In this document: positions 1-5,727 of the stretch, piece by piece | How the letters are laid out: every line of letters starts with the position of its first letter | How positions within the stretch are numbered: position 1 is the first letter of the stretch | Assembly: GCA_903909925.1 (NCBI GenBank) | Contig: CAIVXR010000101.1 | Location: 1-5,727 of the forward strand | DNA length: 5,727 bases | Direction: 5' to 3' | Source: an uncultured beta proteobacterium | GTDB lineage: Bacteria > Pseudomonadota > Gammaproteobacteria > Burkholderiales > Burkholderiaceae | Notes under the pieces: model-generated | Databases searched by the model: none | What the model was told of the DNA's origin: nothing | Seen by the model: the letters and a program-made list of their open reading frames with translations, nothing else | Position numbers and translations under genes: made by a program

Positions 1-1327
1 CTGCCCTAAGGCGCTCGTTGACTCTGAGCTTATTCTCACGCAGTTAAGTGCCGAAGGCTATGAGACTGCAAAAGATTACTCGGGCGCAGACCTAGTCGTC
101 GTCAATACCTGTGGCTTTATCGATTCAGCGGTGGAGGAAAGTCTTGCTGCGATTGGAGAGGCACTTGCCGCCAATGGCAAAGTCATTGTTACTGGCTGCC
201 TAGGGGCTAAAAAGAATTCCGATGGTAGCGACCTTATTCAAAGTATTCACCCTAAAGTGCTAGCGGTTACAGGCCCTCACGCTACTGATGAAGTGATGCA
301 GGCCATTCATCTGCACTTACCAAAACCACATGATCCATTTGTAGACTTGGTTCCACCAATCGGCATTAAGCTCACACCAAAGCACTATGCTTATTTAAAA
401 ATATCTGAAGGCTGCAACCATCGTTGTACTTTCTGCATCATTCCAAGTCTACGGGGCGATTTAGTTTCTAGACCCATCGGCGAAGTACTCTTGGAAGCCA
501 AGCGTTTATTTGAGTCTGGTGTAAAAGAGCTGCTAGTGGTTTCGCAAGATACCAGCGCCTACGGTGTTGATATCCAATACCGCACTGGCTTTTGGGATGG
601 CAAACCCGTTAAGACTCGCATGTTTGACTTAGTCAATGCATTAAATCAAATAGCACGTGAGCATCAAGCCTGGGTAAGACTACATTATGTGTACCCATAT
701 CCACATGTTGATGACGTCTTACCTTTGATGGCAGAGTTTGCCGAACATGGATATGGGGTACTCCCGTATTTAGACATTCCTTTGCAGCATGCCCACCCTG
801 ATGTTCTGAAAAGAATGAAGCGTCCTGCTAGTGGTGAAAAAAATATAGAGCGCATCTTAGCCTGGCGTGCTGCCTGCCCAGATCTAGTAATTCGCAGTAC
901 TTTTATTGCTGGGTTTCCTGGAGAGACAGAGACAGAGTTTGAGTATTTACTGAACTTCTTAGACGAAGCGCAGATTGATCGTGCTGGCTGTTTTGCTTAT
1001 TCGCCGGTAGAAGGTGCTACCGCCAATCAATTAGAAAGCCCTGTCCCAGATGCTATTCGGGAAGAGCGCCGCGCACGATTTATGGCAAAAGCAGAGGAAA
1101 TATCCATTAAGCGCCTTGCTAATAAAATTGGTAAGAGGATTCAAGTTCTCATTGATCGGGTTGACGAGTCAGGCGGAATTGGCAGAACTATTGGTGATGC
1201 CCCTGAAATTGATGGTTTAGTGAGGGTTTTACCTGCTAGCAAGCCTTCAAAACGCTATCGTGCAGGAGAAATTATCCGGGCTACGGTCATTAGCGCCCAA
1301 GGGCATGATCTAGTAGCGGAAACTTGA
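1..1327 (+). CDS. rimO: Ribosomal protein S12 methylthiotransferase RimO (5'-partial)
   Basis: This radical-SAM enzyme adds a methylthio group to the beta-carbon of a conserved aspartate in ribosomal protein S12, in the cytoplasm. The frame is open from the first base; nt 2-4 encode a Cys followed by PKALVDSE, the usual RimO N-terminus, so only roughly 10-20 residues are missing. In the 441 visible residues, the N-terminal methylthiotransferase domain has its three cluster cysteines at C1, C37 (NTCGF) and C66 (TGCLG). The radical-SAM CxxxCxxC is C138, C142 and C145 (codons 413-436). YVYPYPHVDD, DIPLQHA, KRMKRP and GFPGETE follow, and a TRAM domain occupies about 376-441. DAPEIDG near the end separates RimO from its relative MiaB, which modifies tRNA. 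The stop is TGA at 1325-1327. A GTG at 131 is inside the gene and is not the start. Everything visible is intact. Confidence 0.97.
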   Translation, partial: CPKALVDSELILTQLSAEGYETAKDYSGADLVVVNTCGFIDSAVEESLAAIGEALAANGKVIVTGCLGAKKNSDGSDLIQSIHPKVLAVTGPHATDEVMQAIHLHLPKPHDPFVDLVPPIGIKLTPKHYAYLKISEGCNHRCTFCIIPSLRGDLVSRPIGEVLLEAKRLFESGVKELLVVSQDTSAYGVDIQYRTGFWDGKPVKTRMFDLVNALNQIAREHQAWVRLHYVYPYPHVDDVLPLMAEFAEHGYGVLPYLDIPLQHAHPDVLKRMKRPASGEKNIERILAWRAACPDLVIRSTFIAGFPGETETEFEYLLNFLDEAQIDRAGCFAYSPVEGATANQLESPVPDAIREERRARFMAKAEEISIKRLANKIGKRIQVLIDRVDESGGIGRTIGDAPEIDGLVRVLPASKPSKRYRAGEIIRATVISAQGHDLVAET

Positions 1328-1351
1328 GAAAAGTAATAAAAATGAGGGTCG

Positions 1352-1357
1352 TATTAT
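1352..1357 (+). promoter_or_regulatory. Possible -10 box upstream of the thiolase gene
   Basis: The hexamer TATTAT is close to the sigma-70 consensus and lies in the 69-nt gap after rimO. It would start transcription near 1364, about 33 nt before the thiolase ATG. No convincing -35 is present at 16-18 nt: TTGAGA at 1324-1329 fits the consensus but is 22 nt away. The AT-rich gap makes a chance match likely, and the thiolase may simply be read through from rimO. Confidence 0.2.
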
Positions 1358-1363
1358 TGATTA

Positions 1364-1379
1364 AGCCTATTTTTGGGCT
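1364..1379 (+). other. Small hairpin in the leader of the thiolase gene
   Basis: AGCCTA (1364-1369) can pair with TGGGCT (1374-1379) around a TTTT loop, giving six base pairs including one G-T wobble. No T-run follows on the + strand, so it is not a standard terminator for rimO. It ends 5 nt before the Shine-Dalgarno sequence. It could protect the 5' end of the mRNA or modulate ribosome access, or it may mean nothing. The structure is visible; the role is a guess. Confidence 0.25.
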
Positions 1380-1384
1380 CAGCT

Positions 1385-1390
1385 AAGGGG
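1385..1390 (+). promoter_or_regulatory. Shine-Dalgarno sequence that fixes the thiolase start
   Basis: AAGGGG sits 6 nt before the ATG at 1397. This spacing supports 1397 as the start. The only upstream in-frame candidate, TTG at 1373, has no comparable site and falls inside the leader hairpin. Confidence 0.7.
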
Positions 1391-1396
1391 ATTGTT

Positions 1397-2581
1397 ATGA
1401 GTCGTGATGTCGTTGTTTTAAGTGCAGTTCGTTCTGCTATCGGGGCCTTTAATGGCTCACTGAGCAGCCTAGAGCCTTCAGAGCTCGGCGGTATTGTGAT
1501 GAAAGAGGCTGTTGCTCGCTCTGGTGTTGATCCTGCATTAGTCAATTACGTCACCGTTGGAAACACAATTCCAACGGACAGCCGTTACGCTTATGTTGCT
1601 CGTGTAGCGGCTATTCAAGCGGGCTTACCCATGGAATCTGTAGCAATGTCGCTTAACCGTTTATGCAGCTCTGGTTTACAAGCGATTGTGACTACTGCAC
1701 AGCAAATTATGCTGGGAGATTGTGATTACGGAGTAGGCGGTGGCGTTGAAGTCATGTCACGCGGCATGTATGGTTCCCCAGCAATGCGCAGTGGCGCTCG
1801 CATGGGTGATACCAAGATGCTCGACTTAATGGTCGCTGTATTGACTGATCCCTTTGGTGTTGGTCACATGGGTGTGACTGCCGAGAACCTGGTTGAAAAA
1901 TGGAAGCTGACTCGCGAAGAACAGGATGCTTTTGCAGTAGAGTCTCATCGTCGCGCGGCTCATGCTATTAAAGAAGGGCGCTTCAAGTCACAAATCGTGC
2001 CGATCACTATCAAGTCGCGTAAGGGTGATGTGGTGTTTGATACCGATGAGCATTGCAAGCCAGATACCACTATGGAAACCCTTGGCAAGATGAAAGCCGT
2101 GTTCAAAAAAGAAGGTGGATCTGTTACTGCAGGTAACGCCTCTGGTATTAATGATGGCGCAGCATTCTTTGTATTGGCTGATGCAGAAACAGCGAAGAAA
2201 GCTGGCCATAAACCTATCGCTCGTTTGGTATCTTATGCGGTGGCTGGTGTACCTAACCACATCATGGGCGAAGGCCCGATTCCTGCAAGTAAGCTTGCAC
2301 TTGAGCGTGCTGGCTTGAAGTTAGATCAGATGGATGTGATCGAATCGAATGAAGCCTTTGCTGCGCAAGCTTTAGCGGTAATGAAAGGTTTAGGCTTAGA
2401 TCCTGCTAAAACCAACGTGAACGGTGGCGCTATCGCTTTAGGTCACCCCATTGGATGTTCGGGTGCAGCAATTGCCACAAAAGCTATCCACGAACTACAG
2501 CGCGTGCAAGGTAAATATGCCCTGGTAACGATGTGTATCGGTGGCGGTCAGGGTATCGCGACTATTTTCGAGCGGATGTAA
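1397..2581 (+). CDS. Acetyl-CoA C-acyltransferase (thiolase), BktB/PhaA type
   Basis: This thiolase of 394 residues, the normal family length (about 393), interconverts two acyl-CoAs and a 3-ketoacyl-CoA plus CoA in the cytoplasm. All catalytic elements are visible: nucleophile C90 in NRLCSSGLQAI, N318 in NEAFAAQA, H350 in GHPIG, and C380 in CIGGGQG. GHMGVTAENL and TAGNASGINDGAA are further thiolase signatures. From N- to C-terminus it closely resembles, as I recall it, Cupriavidus BktB, which makes 3-ketovaleryl- or acetoacetyl-CoA for polyhydroxyalkanoate synthesis; the shared end HELxRVQGxYALVTMCIGGGQGIAxIFER is striking. Beta-oxidation or ketone use is equally possible, and no phaB or phaC is in view, so I give no symbol. 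The start is the ATG at 1397, preceded by AAGGGG. It follows rimO after 69 nt and ends 8 nt from the convergent serB stop. Confidence 0.93.
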   Translation: MSRDVVVLSAVRSAIGAFNGSLSSLEPSELGGIVMKEAVARSGVDPALVNYVTVGNTIPTDSRYAYVARVAAIQAGLPMESVAMSLNRLCSSGLQAIVTTAQQIMLGDCDYGVGGGVEVMSRGMYGSPAMRSGARMGDTKMLDLMVAVLTDPFGVGHMGVTAENLVEKWKLTREEQDAFAVESHRRAAHAIKEGRFKSQIVPITIKSRKGDVVFDTDEHCKPDTTMETLGKMKAVFKKEGGSVTAGNASGINDGAAFFVLADAETAKKAGHKPIARLVSYAVAGVPNHIMGEGPIPASKLALERAGLKLDQMDVIESNEAFAAQALAVMKGLGLDPAKTNVNGGAIALGHPIGCSGAAIATKAIHELQRVQGKYALVTMCIGGGQGIATIFERM

Positions 2582-2589
2582 TCGTCCTC

Positions 2590-3477
2590 TTAAGAAATAA
2601 GTAGTAAGGCAGCATCCAAGCCGACTCGGTCAAAAGCCGCGTCGGCTTTTTCTTTAACGATCGGTTTTGATTTGTAGGCAACGCTAATGCCAGAGCCATT
2701 CATCATGATCAGATCATTGGCACCATCTCCAATCGTGATTGCATTTGCTTTGGTATAGCCTAATGCACTACACGCTTTATCTAGATAGGCTGCTTTGGCT
2801 GCACCATCCACAATCTCTCCAAGCACTTTGCCTGTCAGTTTGCCGTTAATAATTTCAAGGGTGTTTGCCTGGGCCTGCTTAAAACCTAATTGCTGGCGGA
2901 GTTTTTCTGTGAAGAAGGTAAAGCCACCTGAAACTAAGAGGGTGTAAAGCCCGCGTGCATCAGCGCCTGCTATAAGCTCTGCTGCTCCTGGGTTGGCCTG
3001 TAAGCGTTCACGATAAACTGCTTCAAGCGCATCAGCTGACACACCCTCAAGTAGGGCAACACGACGCCGCAGACTCTCTTGAAAGTCTTTAATCTCACCG
3101 CGCATAGTTGCTTCGGTGATCTGTGCAACAGCGGCTTTCTTGCCTATAAAGTCCGCTATCTCATCAATACATTCAATATTGATTAGGGTCGAATCCATGT
3201 CCATTGCCAACACTTTGATATCAGTGGGATTAAGGTCAGCATTTAAGAAGCAGAGATCACTATTAAATCGCGCTGCGATTAAGCGTAGATTTTCTCTTTG
3301 GCTAATATCAAGTAATTGATTAGATTCCCAACGCTCGGAATAGTAGACTCCATTTGATATTTGGCTACCAACGGTATGGAGCGCTACGCCAAGCTTCATT
3401 GCAGAGTCTTTGAGCTCAAAAATTAGCTTTTCAGAAATAGGCTCTCTCGATAGGGCAACAAGATTTAGCTTAGACAT
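2590..3477 (-). CDS. serB: Phosphoserine phosphatase SerB
   Basis: SerB hydrolyses O-phosphoserine to L-serine, the last step of serine synthesis from 3-phosphoglycerate, in the cytoplasm with Mg2+. The protein has 295 residues. Residues 1 to about 85 form a poorly conserved N-terminal region in the place where many SerB proteins carry an ACT-like domain. From about 88 comes a HAD-family phosphatase core. Its motif I is DMDST, with nucleophile D93 and acid/base D95. Motif II is S183-G-G, the motif III lysine is probably K228, and motif IV is GDGAND with D251 and D255. KPIVKEKAD near the C-terminus is also typical of phosphoserine phosphatases. The start is the ATG complementary to 3475-3477; only a weak purine stretch (TTGAG) precedes it. 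It lies 22 nt after the mfd stop on the same strand, so co-transcription and perhaps re-initiation from mfd are likely. Its final codons double as the opposing terminator. Confidence 0.95.
   Translation of the reverse strand: MSKLNLVALSREPISEKLIFELKDSAMKLGVALHTVGSQISNGVYYSERWESNQLLDISQRENLRLIAARFNSDLCFLNADLNPTDIKVLAMDMDSTLINIECIDEIADFIGKKAAVAQITEATMRGEIKDFQESLRRRVALLEGVSADALEAVYRERLQANPGAAELIAGADARGLYTLLVSGGFTFFTEKLRQQLGFKQAQANTLEIINGKLTGKVLGEIVDGAAKAAYLDKACSALGYTKANAITIGDGANDLIMMNGSGISVAYKSKPIVKEKADAAFDRVGLDAALLLIS
2632..2655 (+). terminator. Intrinsic terminator of the thiolase transcript, inside the 3' end of serB
   Basis: AAAAGCCG (2632-2639) and CGGCTTTT (2643-2650) are perfect inverted repeats around the triloop CGT. 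TTTTTCTTT (2647-2655) runs directly off the GC-rich stem, as in a Rho-independent terminator read on the + strand. It lies about 50 nt past the thiolase stop and is antisense to serB codons for K277-F282. The same 3' arm can instead pair with AAGCCGAC at 2618-2625. On the - strand the T-run is only four long and runs into GACC, so termination of serB mRNA here should be weaker. Confidence 0.7.
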
Positions 3478-3499
3478 GACTCAATCATAATGGGAAGAA

Positions 3500-5727
3500 T
3501 TAATTGGCCTTTGCTGGACTCAGGACTGCTGAGTCATTCAGACGCCTTAGTATCTGCCGTATCCCATCCAAACGCTGCTCTAGCTTCTCAAATTCGTGTT
3601 CTTTTTGGGGGAGTACCTTTAACTTATCTTGGCCATTGAGCAAGATATATTTAGAGCTCTGAATGAGTTGAATCATTTTTAATGGATCAATCGGTGGATT
3701 GGGAATAAATTGAATCTGAATCGATGCCACAGTTGCATCAATTTTCTTAATGCCAAACCCGGCCATTTCTAAGCGCAGGCGATGTGTTTCATAAAAAGAT
3801 TTAGCTTGATCAGGCAGATCTCCAAAACGATCGACTAATTCTTCACGCAAACCCATGAGTTCAGAAAAATCATTAGTACCGGCAAAGCGTTTATATAAAG
3901 AGAGTCGCTCATGAACATCTGGGCAGTAGTCACTTGGAAGAAGGGCAGGAACTCCCAGATTGACATCCGTAGTTGCTTGCAGTGGTGAGAGTAAATCGGG
4001 TTCTTTACCGCTACGCAAGGATTTGACAGCTCTATTGAGCATTTCGGTATAGAGCTGAAAACCAATCTCGTGGATCTCGCCAGATTGCTTATCGCCCAAG
4101 ACTTCACCAGCACCCCGAATCTCTAAGTCATGCATGGCTAAGTAGAAGCCAGAGCCTAGCTCTTCCATAGCCTGAATGGCATTAAGACGCAACTGTGCCT
4201 GCTTACTTAAGCTTTCGGGATCAGGAACCATGAGGTAGGCATAGGCCTGGTGATGTGAGCGTCCTACGCGACCACGCAGTTGATGCAGCTGCGCCAAGCC
4301 AAACTTATCAGCACGATGCATGATGATGGTATTAGCGGTTGGTACGTCAATACCCGTTTCAATAATCGTCGTACACAGCAAAATATTAGTACGCTGGGTA
4401 ACGAATTCACGCATCACAGACTCAAGCTCACGCTCGTGCATCTGACCGTGAGCCACGCTAATACTGGCCTCAGGGATTAATTCTTGTAATGCATGTTTTC
4501 GATTTTGAATCGTTTCTACTTCATTGTGCAAGAAATAGACTTGGCCACCGCGTTTGATTTCTCGTAAAACTGCTTCACGAATCACGCCATCACCTTCGCG
4601 GCGTACAAAGGTTTTAATGGCCAGTCGTTTCTGTGGGGCAGTAGCAATGATGGAGAACTCACGTAAGCCCTCCATTGCCATACCCAGTGTTCTAGGAATT
4701 GGGGTGGCGGTCAGCGTCAAGATATCGACTTCGGCACGTAAGGCTTTCAGGGCATCCTTCTGACGCACGCCAAAGCGATGCTCCTCATCCACAATCACTA
4801 AGCCAAGGTTAGCAAACTGGGTCTCTTTAGAAAGCAGTTTGTGGGTACCGATAATGATGTCTGCTTCGCCTTTAGAAATTGCCTCTAAGGCGGTATTAAT
4901 TTCTTTGGTGGTTTTAAAGCGTGAAAGTTCTACAATCCGCACCGGCCAATCTGCGAAGCGATCTTTCCAAGTAGCAACATGCTGCTCGGCCAATAAGGTT
5001 GTAGGCGCAAGGATAGCTACTTGCTTACCACCCATTACTGCAATAAAACTAGCTCGTAATGCAACTTCTGTTTTGCCAAAGCCAACATCACCGCACACGA
5101 GACGATCCATTGGTGTGCCACTAGTCATATCACCAATCACCGCAGCAATGGCATTGGCTTGATCTGGAGTTTCTTCAAAGCCGAAGCTCTCTGAGAAGGC
5201 AGCATAGTCATGGGCTGAAAATTCAAAGGCATGGCCTTTGCGGATAGCCCGCGCGGCATATAGACCTAAGAGCTCGGCTGCGGTATCTCGAATTTGCTGA
5301 GCAGCTTTGCGTTTAGCTTTGTCCCACTGTCCAGAGCCGAGTTGATGCAGTGGTGCAGAATCAGGATCAGAGCCTGCGTAGCGTGTGACCATTTGCAATT
5401 GTTGAACTGGCACATACAAAGTGGCATCTCCTGCATATTGCAGATGCAGAAACTCTTCAAAAATAGGCGCCTCCTTGGAAGGTGCCACATTTAGGAGGAC
5501 TAAACCTTGGTAACGACCAATGCCATGTTCGGCATGCACAACTGGATCACCAATCTTGAGTTCGGACAAATCCTTAAAGAGCATGTCAGGATCAACACTC
5601 TCAGAATCTCTCCCTTTTCGCCGTTGCCTTGCTGTTGATGTGAATAATTCAGCCTCAGTAACAACGATGAGATTTTGATCGGGCCATGAAAAGCCGTTAA
5701 AGAGTGGTGCAGTGGTTAATCCAAAGC
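3500..5727 (-). CDS. mfd: Transcription-repair coupling factor Mfd (C-terminal part, 5'-partial)
   Basis: Mfd is a DNA translocase that pushes or removes RNA polymerase stalled at lesions and recruits UvrA for nucleotide excision repair. The frame is open to the window edge, giving 741 of the roughly 1150 residues usual for Mfd; the UvrB-like N-terminal modules are outside. The visible part begins at the end of the N-terminal half (NLIVVTEAELF). The RNA-polymerase-interacting CarD-like domain covers about 55-145 (IGDPVVHAEHGIGRYQG). The RecG-like SF2 motor follows, with Walker A GDVGFGKT (212-219, nt 5069-5092), DEEH (313-316, nt 4778-4789), TATPIPRT (339-346) and motif VI QLRGRVGR (482-489, nt 4259-4282). 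The C-terminal TRCF domain is at about 590-690. An ATG at 5584 is internal and not the start. The stop is TAA at 3500-3502, and serB follows after 22 nt. No frameshift or lost motif is seen. Confidence 0.98.
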   Translation of the reverse strand, partial: FGLTTAPLFNGFSWPDQNLIVVTEAELFTSTARQRRKGRDSESVDPDMLFKDLSELKIGDPVVHAEHGIGRYQGLVLLNVAPSKEAPIFEEFLHLQYAGDATLYVPVQQLQMVTRYAGSDPDSAPLHQLGSGQWDKAKRKAAQQIRDTAAELLGLYAARAIRKGHAFEFSAHDYAAFSESFGFEETPDQANAIAAVIGDMTSGTPMDRLVCGDVGFGKTEVALRASFIAVMGGKQVAILAPTTLLAEQHVATWKDRFADWPVRIVELSRFKTTKEINTALEAISKGEADIIIGTHKLLSKETQFANLGLVIVDEEHRFGVRQKDALKALRAEVDILTLTATPIPRTLGMAMEGLREFSIIATAPQKRLAIKTFVRREGDGVIREAVLREIKRGGQVYFLHNEVETIQNRKHALQELIPEASISVAHGQMHERELESVMREFVTQRTNILLCTTIIETGIDVPTANTIIMHRADKFGLAQLHQLRGRVGRSHHQAYAYLMVPDPESLSKQAQLRLNAIQAMEELGSGFYLAMHDLEIRGAGEVLGDKQSGEIHEIGFQLYTEMLNRAVKSLRSGKEPDLLSPLQATTDVNLGVPALLPSDYCPDVHERLSLYKRFAGTNDFSELMGLREELVDRFGDLPDQAKSFYETHRLRLEMAGFGIKKIDATVASIQIQFIPNPPIDPLKMIQLIQSSKYILLNGQDKLKVLPQKEHEFEKLEQRLDGIRQILRRLNDSAVLSPAKAN

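Noticed and set aside
131..133. GTG as a possible start of RimO
   Set aside because: The frame is open upstream to the window edge and encodes the conserved CPKALVDSE and NTCGF cluster-binding segments, so this codon is an internal valine.
1373..1396. Upstream in-frame TTG that would lengthen the thiolase by 8 residues
   Set aside because: It lies within the leader hairpin, has no suitable Shine-Dalgarno sequence, and would give extra residues not typical of thiolases. ATG 1397 has AAGGGG at 6 nt and gives the family length.
1988..2318. Open frames on both strands within the thiolase gene (1988-2260 -, 2115-2318 +)
   Set aside because: Both lie fully inside a well-conserved thiolase reading frame and show no independent coding signs.
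3116..3319. 67-codon open frame on the + strand opposite serB
   Set aside because: It is antisense to the conserved HAD motif I region and has no start context or family resemblance.
3465..3488. Seven-codon upstream reading frame (ATG at 3486-3488 on the - strand) overlapping the serB start
   Set aside because: It has no ribosome binding site and is short enough to arise by chance; nothing else points to a leader peptide.
4839..5162. 107-codon open frame on the + strand antisense to mfd
   Set aside because: It is the complement of the conserved Mfd motor region, has no Shine-Dalgarno support and resembles no family; it is a shadow of mfd coding.
5582..5584. ATG as a possible start of a short Mfd
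   Set aside because: The 47 codons upstream are open and encode recognisable Mfd sequence (NLIVVTEAELF), so it is internal.
1..5727. Search for a mobile element, CRISPR array, tRNA or rRNA, toxin-antitoxin or defence genes
   Set aside because: No direct repeats with spacers, transposase motifs, RNA-gene signatures or unexplained gaps over 70 nt were seen; the window is fully occupied by four intact housekeeping frames.

Overview
The window is an ordinary stretch of bacterial chromosome, densely packed with housekeeping genes. It holds two pairs of genes transcribed toward each other. The protein sequences look betaproteobacterial (Burkholderiaceae): the thiolase resembles BktB of Cupriavidus along its whole length, and the RimO has a loop I recall from Burkholderia-type RimO. 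Base composition is only moderately GC, well below Burkholderia or Cupriavidus. Together these suggest a Polynucleobacter-like freshwater bacterium. That assignment is inference from memory of the families, not a database result.

Layout: (1) nt 1-1327, + strand: rimO, lacking only its first residues at the window edge; it encodes the ribosomal protein S12 methylthiotransferase. (2) nt 1328-1396: a short gap with a possible -10 box, a small hairpin and a good Shine-Dalgarno sequence. (3) nt 1397-2581, + strand: a complete BktB/PhaA-type acetyl-CoA acyltransferase with its catalytic Cys-His-Cys set intact. (4) Only 8 nt separate its stop from the stop of the convergent gene. The intrinsic terminator that fits the thiolase transcript lies past this junction, antisense to the last codons of serB (about 2632-2655). 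(5) nt 2590-3477, - strand: a complete serB, phosphoserine phosphatase. (6) nt 3500-5727, - strand: the C-terminal 741 residues of mfd, the transcription-repair coupling factor, whose 5' part lies outside the window. mfd and serB are 22 nt apart on the same strand and are probably co-transcribed, mfd first.

The genes do not form one pathway: they cover ribosome modification, acyl-CoA metabolism, serine synthesis and DNA repair. All frames are intact, and I see no mobile element, CRISPR array, RNA gene, toxin-antitoxin pair or defence gene. I found no evidence of a previously undescribed system. The most interesting local structure is the terminator written into the 3' coding end of the opposing gene.
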